The position numbers and the translations under genes are program-made. This document shows, in pieces, positions 33,256 to 45,700 of a stretch of 64,000 nt of DNA. This DNA is from Hypomesus transpacificus (taxonomy: Eukaryota > Chordata > Actinopteri > Osmeriformes > Osmeridae). The stretch's first letter is position 1, and each line of letters begins with the position of its first letter. The notes beneath the pieces were generated by a model that ran no database searches, had not been told where the DNA came from, and was given only the letters and a program-made list of their open reading frames with translations. Location: assembly GCF_021917145.1 (NCBI RefSeq), contig NC_061082.1, positions 12,064,237 through 12,128,236 on the forward strand, in the 5' to 3' direction.

Positions 33256-36210
33256 CAGGAACCAGAACCATAATGGACGTTGGAACCATGGTTGATCATT
33301 TTGACTTTTCAGTACCTGCTCTGTGTATGACACATATTGCAAACATACACACACACACACACACAGGCAGTGGTGTCATCAGACTGTCTATCAGTGAGTA
33401 GCTATTCTGATGAAAAGGGCAAAAGGATTTGGGGAGAGGAAGGATAGGGGCAGCTGAGACAGGAAGACAGACTATTATGCTGATGGACTTGAGCTGATCC
33501 TGCTCTTGGCCAATTGGCCCCCACAAACACAGAGTGTTGTGATCACCCCCCAACATAGGGGGGCAGCGCAACACAAAAACAACCTCAGGCTTAGTCTGGC
33601 CAGGCATGAAGAGTTTTTCACCACTGGCTCAAGCACATGAACCTGCCTTCTCAAAGGACAAGGCACAGTTTGAGACCTCAAAGTGCTTGAGAACAAAGGT
33701 ACTGTGACTGATGAATAATGTTCAACTCACCCACAGGATGTGTATTTGGGAAATGTTTAAGAACTTCTATTACACATTTAACCCGCACGCACACATACAT
33801 GCACACACGCGCACACACACACTCATTGTGAATTGTGGCTCACTTGTTTGTATTTTTGTATTCTGAGGACTTGGTTTTCTCTGGCTACAGGCATCTCCAG
33901 AGATGTATAAACATATGTGCCCAAGACATTGAGTGCATGGGTGGGAATATAACCCTACTGTTCCCTACTGAGTGTGTGTGTTCAATGTAAAGAGGAGATA
34001 CACTAGTAGTTTGTTGATGTTTAGACAACAGGAAAATGTTGATCTATTGTTACAATAACAAATAATAGTGCCTTACTGAATAACTGAACCAACTGAATAA
34101 AAAAAATATATAAGGATTTTTGCGCCCTGAAATGTGACAATATTAACAAAAATGTCTTGTCATTATCTGAAAGTAATTTTTTTACCATCCTAACCAGAAT
34201 TATATGAACATGGAGTAAATGTAACAAATGTATTGTTTTTATACAAACCCAACCTTTAAAAGTCAAAGACTGGTAGCACACAATAATAGTGTGCAAGCAG
34301 AAGGCACCTTACTGACTAGATCATAGCACTCATATTGAATAATATCTGTAGAGCTGGACTAATTGGGCACTTTCATAAATATAGAATGTAAAGTATATAT
34401 TATCAATAATAAAATTGTGATTTTAATATTTTACGTGTGGTATCTCCCAATTTGTAAATGAAGGCATGCATACCAATAGACATAATACTTAGGACGATAT
34501 TGAAGTATTTATTTATTCTATCTTCTGTAAAAATTGATTATTAAATTTGGACAACCAACTTGATACTTTATCATACTTTTCCCATCATTTCTCTCCAAAT
34601 AGTCTTTTAATCTGGCTACAGTTTGAACTGTGCTAAAGGATGTGTTTTAACCATAGAAGCTTTAGAATAATTAAACAGGCAGCTGTGTGTGTGTATATAT
34701 ATACACACAAACCTAAACAACCATTTTGTTTTAGACTTTGGAGCATTGTGCTGGGGTCTGCTTCATTTGCATATGAACATTAAGTTCGTTACAGAGGGTG
34801 AATGGTAGAGAGCCCTCTTCCCTAACCCAGAACTAACACCCTAGCCCCAAAGCATTTTGCTTCAGAGCATTCTGTCTTGCAGATCTCTTTATAGTCCTTG
34901 CCAAGACCAGGCCTGCCAAAGTGACACAAACTCTTCGTCTTTCTCTCTGTTTCTAAGTCCCTCTCTCTATATTCCATGTTTTGAAATCTCTGGTGGTCAA
35001 CACAGACTGGGCTGTATTCCTCAGAACCCAGTTGTCATTCTTCTCATTCACCTGCTTTGTCTGTCTTCACTCAATCTCCCTATCCCCATTTATTTCTCGC
35101 ATACAGGCATGATAAGATTATAAAGTTTGTTTAATTAGTATTCCAGGAAGTGCCATCAGGTGCTGTGTACTACTTTTTGTGGTATAGAATAGTGTGATAT
35201 CGGATCAGTGCCATTGACCGCTCTCCTTCCAACAGCAGGTGTCTACATCACTCTAGTACAGACAACATTGGCCAGGTGGACAGCATGGAGTCAAGTTATA
35301 TATGTTATAGTTATAGATTTTAAGGTGTTTGACTGAAAAAGAAACGAGGGCGCATGCGTCCTTGTGTGTGAAAGAGACAGGGAGCGCTCGTGTGGGTATA
35401 TCTGTGCCCAAACAGAGGATGCTGCAACCTGATACAAACTCTCGAAGCAGCCATGATGAAACTAAAGCAACCATGAACAGACGGCTCAAGACATCACTAC
35501 AGTTAAGTCAAGCACCAGAGCTTATAGATCAAAGAGGAGAACTTTAACTTAGAGATTAAAAGAAATAAGGGGTTGGAATGAGTTTGAAATGTGGATAACC
35601 AGGTATGTGGGTGTATACACTGGATCCACACAGTACTGTCCAGAGAGAATCTACCGGAACTTTCAATTTAAGGTAAGGGAGCTGTGTGTGCGTGTGAGTG
35701 TTTGTCTACACATGCAAACTGGACATGTTCTTTTTTCATGTATGTGTGAGCGTTTGTGAAGCATCCAGTATGCATAAGAATGCTAAAGCAATGTGACTGT
35801 AGCTAAAGATGACAGCTATCTCTTTGACTAACCTCAAAGTGAAAAATAAATAAACATTACACAGAAGCATAGCCAATCCCAAACCATAGCCGTCCAATGG
35901 TCAGTGTTAGGTATTTTGGAGAGAGGTATGTGGGATTGAGCATGGACACAGGAAAGACATGCACAGGCAGACCTGGAAGTGCCACAGCAAGGGAGGGATT
36001 TCTTCTGGGACGGATAGGGTGGGGGAGGCTAGGGGGAGTTATTGTATTGTACATGATGCCATGCCTGGAGAACAATTCTTTCCTGCACACCAAAGCCAGT
36101 GGATTAGGGAGTGGAATCCTCTGGAACTCTGGCCTACTGTGGAATCAATGCAGGACAGGAAGTGGTTCTGCTACTGTATGGCAGGATATGGTGCTGAATA
36201 AACACTGATC
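33256..36210 (+). other. lrrc58: probable lrrc58 3' UTR and downstream flank
   Basis: No further coding frame. Candidate poly(A) hexamers AATAAA lie at 34096-34101, 34408-34413 and 36197-36202. Mammalian LRRC58 has a long 3' UTR, so any of these may be used; which cannot be decided here. A CA-rich stretch lies at 33345-33366. Confidence 0.35.
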
Positions 36211-38069
36211 TGGCCTGAAGGCTTGTTTGTTTTCTTTTTATAATATTATTTCCCTTCAAAAAATACACAGCTCTTCATCGTGTAGCAGAGTAGAGCATTG
36301 GGGTGTCCAAATGTTTACACATTAAGCAGACTAGTCTCGCAGTGCAACTATTTTCGCCAGGTAACATTTGACCAAGACTGACAGTTCCTTTCAGAACCAA
36401 GATGATGTCTTCCATTGAGTTTGTTGTTCCTTCAGTCTTATCAGTCAACATTTTTTTAAATGTAAAAAAACCTATGAAGCAAGGCAAGTTGCTACTCTTA
36501 CATCTTCCTCTCTTATTACACCTTTGTTTACTGTTTCTTCCAACCTTCCTCTCTTTTCTTTCCAACCTTCCCCTCTCCTCCTCTCAAAGTTAATCTCTCT
36601 ACTTGAGTCGAGATGTTCTGACTGCTCTGCTGGGTTCGTAAATTAAATATTTACTCCTGTAGTAACCCTAGCACTACTGAAGGCCATCTGCTCTTAGGCC
36701 ATCTGCTTTCAGGCCATCCCACCTTAAACCTGATCTTTGAGGAACCTGATATGGGACTCTACTCAGGGAGGAGAACTGAAGCTTCACAGCGTCAGCGAGG
36801 CCCTATAACTCCCTGACAGCTGACCTCTGTCAGTTTAAGTGACTGAGCTCAGAAGGTAGGGGTGTTGTGCTATTGGGATTCACCAGTTGTAGGATCAGGT
36901 CAGCAGTTTGATTCATCTATATGTAATCAGTTTAGGGCACAATTCTTGCTTCCTGTTCCTTCAATGTCAGTAGATGAACTGACTTTCATTGTACATCTAT
37001 AGCTCCTAGAATTGGTGGTCAATTTCTCAGATATCTTTCTAGTGAGAGTTATTGTTAGTGTCACCTATTTTTTACTCTATTCATCTTTCCCTCTCTGAGA
37101 TTGTTTTGGATCACAAGTCATATTTAGGGACATCAGACATTCAGACTTGGAAGACATAATTCAATTTAGATCAGCTCACAACGCCATCTGCTGGGGGGTG
37201 CTAGAGGAAGACAAACTGTGTATGTTTACGTATACACATTTGTACGGATCCAAAATTGGAGCTTTTCTCACTTTTGTGTCCATATTTTGCCCACCTGCAG
37301 CCATTTAGAAAATGTACAGAGTCAAATGCACTCAGACATAAGACTGCATTCAAATGCTACACAGAGTCCATAAAAATACACAATAGGCATACCAGTTTAC
37401 ACAGAGGGCCTGTTGAACACACACACGCACATCTCTCATACCTTTCCAGCATGTAGATCTGTTTGAGACCTAGGTCTGTTAACAACCACACACACACGGG
37501 GTATCTGTGTCTGTGTGATAGGGACCAAACTTCTGACTATTCCTCAACTTTTTTTCTTGATCTCTCACTCCTCCCAGCTCTTGTCCTTCCCTCAGTTGAT
37601 GACACTCCCTTGTCAGGAATGATCACATGCATGCTGGCTCACACCGTAAATCCCCATAACGTTTTAATTACACCTTCATGCAGCTTCAAGAACCCTGACA
37701 TCAAGAAACTGAAAAGTGTACCTATGATTTGTCAGGAAAGTTTTCGCTTTGTTTAAAATGTAGGCCTTATTCACATCATGATTATCATCAATTCTCATCT
37801 TTCTATGGACCTATTATTCATGTAAAACAACATTTTTCCTTTGCACTGCGCCAATAATTTCATATTATTTATTTTCACAAAGACTGCAGCCTCTCCTATG
37901 TTACACCCTGTCCCACGCGCCACCCTGTCCCCAGAGACAACAGCATCGTACTTTCAGGCGTCAAGTCAATGCCATGCGAGCTTGTGCGCTTTGGTCATGC
38001 TAAAGCCTTTAGCGTGTGTTGTGAAATGATGGACGCAACAGGGTCAGTCAAAGGCTCCGTTTACAATGT
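36211..38069. other. intergenic, nothing recognised
   Basis: No credible gene, no clear transposon ends. CT-rich sequence lies at 36500-36600 and CA runs near 37420-37500. Confidence 0.4.
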
Positions 38070-39110
38070 ATGTGGGGCTTGCGGGTGCGCATAGTTTGAA
38101 TACGGTTATCCAAATATGTACAGGTGTTCTGACTTTCTATGCTACTGATTTTGCAGCCTTAGCGCAAATACCCATTCTGACGTCTTTTGTCCTCAATAAA
38201 CTAGATAGGGTATGGCCAGGCCAGGCCATGGCGCCACGTTAACAAGCTCTAATTACAACAATTAGTCAATTCAACATTATTTTTTAGATATTTGGAGAAT
38301 ATAACAACTTTGAAGCTCACATCCCATTCGCTACCTCAGGCTTCGGCTGACAGTTGGCCTATGAATGGTTGATAATTTTGTTCGTGAAAATCTTGATATT
38401 TATTTGGGGACAATGGCATGGCTGGATAGTTAGCTACCTAGTATTGTTGTTACAGTCACTTTCAAATTATATGGACTGTTTGTCAACCGTATACGCAATG
38501 TTATTGTCTTTGAATCATGCTTCCATAATGTTAGCTTTCTGGTTCATAGCAGAGTCGTAGGGTTCTGTAAGGTGAGCGGATTACACATATCTGAGCTGTC
38601 ATGGCTCTTGAAAAACTTGACGAAAATATTAATGAATGCCCTAAATGTTTATCTTCGGCAAGTGACCATGGTAATACGCTTCAAGATATCCATAATTGGG
38701 AATTAATTGATTCGAAGGAGGCGTTCGCAATGCATAATTCCTGATCATGTTGGGCATATCACTCACTTATTGTTTTTTTGCCACCTTAACTCCCACAGTT
38801 TAACAATAAGCCACATATGTAGGCTACGTTACTTTTTAATCTATCTGCATCAATAACAGCCTATAGGCTAGGCTACACTTTAAGATGTGATGTCAGTTGT
38901 GTGTTTCTAGTGTGAAAATGTAGCTGCACAAATATTTGAGCCTTATGGCCTGGCCTGGCCATACCCTATCTAGTTTATTGAGGACAAAGGAAAGCGTCAG
39001 AATGGGTATTTGCGCTAAGGCTGCAAAATCAGTAGCATAAAAAGTCATAACACCGGTACCTCATATTTGGCTAACCGGATTCAAACTATGTGCACCCGCA
39101 AGCCCCACAT
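38070..39110. repeat. long inverted repeat, about 160-bp arms around a 715-bp spacer
   Basis: Arm 38070-38229 starts ATGTGGGGCTTGCGGGTGCG and ends GGTATGGCCAGGCCAGGCC followed by AT. Arm 38945-39110 is its reverse complement with a handful of substitutions and 3-6 bp of indels, roughly 90 per cent identical. Shared text includes CTACTGATTTTGCAGCCTTA and CCTCAATAAACTAGATAGGG. The spacer is AT-rich with no recognised gene. No flanking target duplication was seen. It could be a foldback/MITE-like element or an inverted duplication. Confidence 0.85.
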
Positions 39111-41861
39111 TCGCGCAGCCTACTTATTTGACACACACCTCCCTACTCATTGTCTCGCAACCTCCCACTCACTCCGTTTTCATGATATCATAGCAATTTT
39201 CTCTCTCTCATGACACCGGTTGAGAAACGAAAACCCGGCATTAGAAAACCGCACACTACTTGTTGAATTAAGAAAACCGGTTTGCGATAGGATTCTTTTG
39301 CCCTTTTGAACTTTAATTGTTGTTGAATAGTTCGTAGAATACTTTTAATCTTTGAGACTCGCGCAGTGGAGCGATGGCATCAGCAAGGCGCATGGACTCA
39401 TCGCGCGCTCTTCTGGCATCGATAGTGGCTTTGAAACCCAGATGAATCAGGTTCGTTTTATAGCCTACTTTTCAGTTAGATTTGTTATCATTAAGAAATG
39501 TGTGTTGGTAAACACGTAGATATGCTGACACATCATAATGGATAGCGTACAAGTTTGATGTTTCCCAATTCTCACCCATGACCCAGCCTACAATTCTGAC
39601 ATAAAACAAATAGCCTAACGACAAACAATCATATTAATAATATAACTTCAGTTGTGGCAATATCAAATCTAATTGAACCGCAGTTTTATTTATTTTTAAC
39701 AAGATTAGCCTTCATTTAAATTTCAAATGAACCCCATAAAGATAGCCTTCTATGACGTGTTTGATTCAGAGGCGGTTACTCTGCCCAAGTTTACTTAAAG
39801 GCCTTGTATGGCAAAGTGTTAGTAGCTTATTATAGTGTTGTATTTTAAAGTAAGCTGTTATGGGCTACAAGTAGGCTATAGCCATACTTTGATTTACACA
39901 GCCTACTTCTAGTTGTAGGTTATGTGCCCCATATTGGACCTAATAATGATGTAGGTCCATAGCTCGCAGAGTGCCATGTGGTAGTTTCAATCGTGTCTTT
40001 GTTGGCTCGAGGTGAAGGCATGAAGTGCCAATAACGAAATTCTAAAACTTGATCAGCTTAGAATACATTGCTAAACGGATTATGGACCGAGCAGGAATGT
40101 TTCAATATTAGTCCTGGAAAACACTAGTCGCGCTTTGTGCAGGAACCTTATGCACGCGGTTGAGCCGCCCTGCTCCCCCGCTACACTTCTCTAATCTTAA
40201 AAGGAGGATTATGCAGGAGAAATTGACAGGACAATAAATGGATTAAACTCAATTTCTGATAAAATAATTTTTGTGAGTACTAGTAGCATAGTCTAGGTTA
40301 CAACGTGGAATTGTCAATGTTGTTGTGTCTTTTTGACAGTGATTGCCCTGTGGGCTTATACTGTAGCAACAGTGGTGGCTTTCAGATAACTGATTTTAGG
40401 CTATAGTAGTTAAGCATATAGGCCAACATACCACAAGCAGCTGAGGAATTACTTGTGGTTACCGTGGCTTCTAAAGACAGACGGAGACACACCTTACCAT
40501 GAGCACTGTCAAAACATGTTCTCCTCTATGACCTACCTTGGCATGTCCCACCATCATGTTCATCTGGGAATGACCCCCCCATGGCTAGGTGGTGAACAAT
40601 CTTTGGTGGCCCAGCACAGTGGAGCAGTTTTGTTCATAGTTCGAAACCTATAGAGAGGAAATACCTCTTTTGACCGGCAGTACAAGCAGGAAACCTGTGA
40701 AGCTGGTAAAGCTGTGATCTAAACTTGGAAAGTGACGAAAGGATGAGAGGAAGTCACTACAGGCATTTCCAGCCATTTCCAGGCATCCGGAAAGGAACTG
40801 CAAGCATTGTCTCTTTAGATTTCCACTGCAAACAAACTCATGAATGCGGGGCATTTGACACCGCTTTCAATGTAGCCTTAATTCGGACCAAATTGTTATT
40901 ATAAGCTTAGTTAGGTTACTGAAGATTATGTAGACCTGTTATAGTTCCATCATTGATGCAAGAGGATTCATTTCTCTAAGGTTTAATGTTAACTTGTTCA
41001 TTACTCAGGCAGATTGAAAGCACTTGCTTGTTGAAATGTCAACAAAATGTGACAAAATATTGCCCCCTCATATTTCAAGCAAGATGGCATTGGTGTAGTG
41101 CTATAGAATTGAGGTTGGCGGCTCGAATCTCACCATTGACACACAGCTGTCTGAAAAACATGATAAACTGTCTCACTGCCAAAAGCTGTCATAAGTGACC
41201 AGCTACCAATTCTGGGGTGATGTGAAGTGGAACCCCCAAAGGGAGTCTCAGTCTGTCCCCAGACAATGATGTGGTGATGTGACACACACACAGGTGTAAA
41301 TAGTAGTGCTGTAAGTAGTAGATGAGTCAGAGTGCAGAACTAAAGATGACAACTCGTGCACAATGACATGACAGTCCTGGGAAGGTAATTGAGCCAGCGA
41401 CATGTCAGAGCAGTGAGTGTTCTGCCTCATAAAAATGCCTCAGTAGAATGGTGTTGGTAGTCTTTCTGGTTCACTGTATCTGTATTTGTCAGGGAGCTAA
41501 ATTGATTTAAAACTGATAGTAGTAGTAACATTATGATAGTCCTGACAGAATGTGTTCACACACACATCGATATAATTTGTTATTCAACCATAATGCAGAG
41601 ATTTTGATGCAGCTTTGTTAGCTGCAGCTCATACGCTTTTTATATATTCTACAACTGCAACAACATTGTACACCGCCAACACTACTGTTTTCACTACTGT
41701 CTTTTTACAATTAGGATTATTTTGTAATTGTGCACACAGAGTTACCTGAACACTTGAATCCTTTGGATCAAGTATTCAAGAACTGAATTGAACCTTTTTT
41801 TCTGTCTCTTTCTGTTTCTCTTTCTGTCTGTCTGTGCCTTTTTTTATTTAGTTTGGTCATA
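39111..41861. other. upstream region of gpr156, no coding sequence seen
   Basis: Non-coding. A candidate untranslated first exon ends around 39450 (CAGATGAATCAG then GTTCGT), with several upstream ATGs, but the support is weak. At 41085-41150 a degenerate tRNA-like stretch (GGCGGCTCGAATCTCACC as B box) may be an old SINE head. Confidence 0.3.
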
Positions 41862-42322
41862 TACAGCCGTGGTCAAAAGTATTGGGAGCGACATACCTTT
41901 TTTGTGTTTGCAAAGCTTGCTGGGCCTTGGCATAAAATGACTTCTAACATCATTTCAGTAAGTCATATCATCAGCACAGGGGAAAGTGTGAACTAGTTCT
42001 AGCCAGGTGAGATCACTCTATCATTCTGATTGGATTTTAAGAGCAGATTGACTGCGGTAAAAGAGGGGACTATTTGCATATATTGAAAATGTTCCCCCCC
42101 AAAAAGCTAAACAAATATGAAATGTGCCTTATTTAGCACTTTGAGCTGCAATTTTTGTATGAAAAGTGCTATATAAATAAAGTCTTACTTACTAACTTAC
42201 TTACTGATTGTGATTCCAGTATTATATAGAAAACATGTGACATTTTTTTCCTCAAATACTGAACCAGCAAACTTTGCAAAACACAACATTTGTCATTGCC
42301 AAAACTTATGGCCACGACTGTA
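41862..42322. mobile_element. Tc1-like MITE with inverted ends
   Basis: The left end reads TACAGCCGTGGTCAAAAGTA. The right end, reverse complemented, reads TACAGTCGTGGCCATAAGTT. Similarity continues for about 60 bp inward, with TTTGCAAAGCTTGCTGG against TTTGCAAAGTTTGCTGG. The outer bases are TA, the Tc1/mariner target. The interior has no transposase. The middle carries a LINE-2-type 3' tail (about 42110-42205). Confidence 0.8.
42110..42205 (+). mobile_element. L2-type LINE 3' tail inserted in the MITE
   Basis: The sequence CACTTTGAGCTGCAATTTTT, then AAAAGTGCTATATAAATAAA followed by short CTTACTTACT repeats, is the usual 3' end of L2/UnaL2-like LINEs and their dependent SINEs. Its 5' side is truncated. 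It interrupts the Tc1-like MITE and is therefore younger. Confidence 0.65.
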
Positions 42323-42721
42323 CCATCAGTGTGTTTCACACGCCTCTAGTCACACGTCTGTTTAGTCCAACTCACATACTTCTGTGTATTTATCAGCATC
42401 TTTCCATCATCCATGTCATGCCAGGGCCATTGTTAATGAATCCATGTTAGTGTGCAAGCTTCTTCCAAAATGACTGGTTCACGTGGAGGTTTGCAACAGC
42501 ACCACATTGTGGTGAATCAAGGCAGGAGTTGATACAGCGATTTGGGGACACTTTCACTGTACAGTAGAAGATCAGCTCATGCAACACTAGTCTAGCTACA
42601 TGATGTCTGGGTTACTCATCTGTTTTAGAGGGAGAAAATGTGTCAGTGTTGCGTGCTGTTGTTCATTGTAGCTGTGTATATTTGTGTCCTCAGAATGTGT
42701 GTGTGAGAACCCGGTCCAATC

Positions 42722-45700
42722 ATGGAGTCAGAGCTTAACTGCAGCTCTTACTGTGACTCCCAGTACTGCCTTATCCATCCTGGAGTCAACACACAGGAGG
42801 GTCTGGACATACTGCAGAGGCTCTGCACCCTGACCACGGTAAATAGTATACACACGCACTAAAGAAATGCAACACAGATTCCTTCAAAACATATTTATTA
42901 CATTGACTACAGTAGGAAGATCCGAAAGTTTCACACTCTTCTCTAGATACCACTGTAAATAATACAAACTGAAGTATGTTCCTTGAGAGGGGGAGTCTCA
43001 GGTGTGATTGACAGGGGAGATAATCAATGGGGCCGAATTGACTCCTCCTTTATTCCGATGGGGGTTGAAGTAGGGCAAGAGTTTCTCAGCGAAGGAGTAG
43101 CCCGTGAAGGAGTAGATATGAGAGCAAGATTCCACATCATAGAAGGACACCTGCCCCTCCTCCCAGTCTACATATACCCCCACTGTCTTGGGCTTTTCTA
43201 TCAGAGGAAGGGGCACAGGGGTGGGGGTGAGGGCCCAATAGTCCTTACCGTTCCTCAGGCCCAGGGTCCAATACCCACTCTCTGGGCTCAAGGTGTTCCC
43301 CCCTTTCCGGTTGACTGACTCCTTCCCCACCCCAACGTCCCACTCCACCTTGCCTTTCACCTGCACTTCAAAGTAGAACCTCCCAGAGGAGAAGCCCTGC
43401 CTGCCCAGCACGCTGATGCCTGGGAAGAACCTGGCAGGGCCGTCAAGGAGCGTAAGGGTTTTGTCTCCGTGTCGGACCTGCTTGCCATTGTCGGAAAGGA
43501 ACAGTTTAGGGTGGGCGGTGTCGGGGTCCAAGGTGACATCCACCTCACATTCCTGGGCCCTTCCCAGTTCTATGCCACACAGCCTCTTCACCTCCACCCG
43601 CACAGCCTCCTCCAGCTGGAGGGTAGCTTTGCGCACCGCTCTCCTCACCGTACCCACAAACAACACGCCGTGCACCCCCACCCCCGACCACTCCCTGCTG
43701 TGCGGTGGGCCGCCTGGCCTTTGGAGCTTGTGGAGCAGGTAGAGGTGGTCCTCTGTGTGGGAGAGCTGCTCAAGCTCAGTGCTCCTCCTCTGGAGCTCAG
43801 CGATCTCCTGTTCCAGGTCTTTGACGAGCTCCTCGGCCCTCCTCTCCGCTGCTTCCTTCTTCTCCTGGATCGCTTTCAGAAGGTCCTCCTGGCTCCTTAG
43901 GAGGCATTGCACCAGAGCGGAGAACACCTCAAGACTCTCCTCTGTTTCCCTCTCCGCATTCCTCTCGCTGAGCTGGACCGTCTTTCGGATGTCTCTCACC
44001 TGCTGCTGGCGGCTTTGGATCATGTTCCGCACATCTGCTTCAGCCTGTCCCAACTGCGCGCTCTGCAGCCTGCTCTCCTCCTCCAGGGTCACCGTGCAGT
44101 GGCCCCTGTGCTCTCTCCTGGCACATACCTGACACAGATAAGTCTGGTCCATTTGGCAGAACAGCTCCAAAAGCCGCTCATGCTTGTGACACATCCTGTC
44201 TGCCATGGTCAGTAACGGGCTAATGAGCTGGTGCTTCTTGAAAGAGGGCAGCACCAGGTGAGGCTCCAGGTGGGTCTCACAGTAGGAAGCCAGGCAGTCC
44301 AGACAAGAGCTCAGGGCCCTGACCCTGCTTCCTGTGCACACGTCACAGGCCACCTCCCCAGTCTGGGCTGGGGTCTGGTCCTGGGGAGGACCAGAGGACC
44401 TCAGCTCCACAGACCTCTGGAACTGGGAGGCCATCTCTGATACGAAGGTGTTGACTTTGAGCTCGGGTCGTCTGTAAAACTTCTGCTTACACATGGGACA
44501 CTGGCAGACGCTGGTGGTGGTCCAGTAGCCCTGCAGGCAGTTCTTGCAGAAGTTGTGCCCGCATGGGGTGGTGACGGGCTGGGAGAAGACATCCAAACAG
44601 ATAGGGCACAGGAAGGACTCCTCCGACAACAGACGTCCAGCCAAAGCCATGACTGGGAACACAGCCAGGAACATAACAGATGCATCACTAATCTTTATGG
44701 AGTCAGCTGGTGGATCAAAAAAAAAAACATTCTCACTGTCTTTCACTTTGTTCCTCAACTTCTATCTATATCTTCCAGTCTCTCTCTTTAGATCTGTTTT
44801 GAGCTGCTCTGGGCACTTTTCACAGCCATACCCAACTTGTCATCCAAACGTGATTAGACATCAATAACAGAAGCCATATGGTGTTATGTTTCATTGAGAC
44901 ATGTAAATTATGTGCGGCTGATAGGGAGTTTACGTGCTGGGAAAGACTCATACTGACTAACAATAGAGGGAGAGAGAGGTTGGCAGGAAGACTTCACCAT
45001 CTGTCATAGCATAATATACACTCTACAACAGTCTACAGGGGTATACACAGTTAACTGTCTAGCACTATAACACAAACATAACACAAATACACACAGTTGA
45101 AATGTACTATATTCTAGGGGCACCGTGCCCTTGTGGCTCACCCTATAGAGTGCGTACTGCTTGGGCTAAGGCCTTAATGCAGAGGCCCGGGTTCAATTCC
45201 GGCACAGGCCATTCTCTGCATGTTTTCCCAACCCCCTCCCGCACTCCCCGGCACACCCTGTCACTGTTTTTGTCAAACATATAAAGCAGGAAAAGGCCCA
45301 TGTTAACTAGGTGTCAGAAGGTCTAAATATTTGTCAAATCAAATAACTCCAAACGAAGCAACTAATAAAGGAACTCCACTCACCTATGTGTGTTTCGACT
45401 GGCCACAGCAGTGCAAGAGACAACAGGGTTGAAGAAAAGCTTTTAGAGAGGGGCTCTCGGCTGTTAGTTTCTATTTAGAAAGTGACAGCATGCCTATCCC
45501 TGCCTCATATTTATGGACTGGGTCACTCCAACCCCCCTTTTAAAGGGACAGTTAAGTTCCTAATGTTCCTGGACGTGAACACAGACACATTAACCCTTAA
45601 CAAAGTGTGTGCTTGTGCTATTATTGTGTGTGTGTGTTTGGGTGTAGCCGGCAGAGGAGCAGCCGAGACGGTCGCTCTCTCCGGTGTTGTGTGCTGTGGT

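Larger units (their letters stand above)
42839..45647 (+). other. gpr156: gpr156 intron after the ATG exon, hosts an antisense TRIM gene and a SINE
   Basis: Donor GTAAATAG at 42839, acceptor GGTGTAG ending 45647. Within it lie the minus-strand TRIM gene (42894-44650) and a tRNA-derived SINE (45119-45303). A (GT)n run precedes the acceptor. Confidence 0.85.

Noticed and set aside
43469..43900. Plus-strand frames of 100-143 codons across the TRIM gene
   Set aside because: They are antisense shadows of a GC-rich coding exon on the minus strand with no family similarity.
44651..44758. Longer 586-aa start for the TRIM gene
   Set aside because: The extra 36 residues lack family similarity, lie on the far side of a likely splice acceptor and include a run of A-coded residues; fish bloodthirsty-type proteins begin just before LLSEE.
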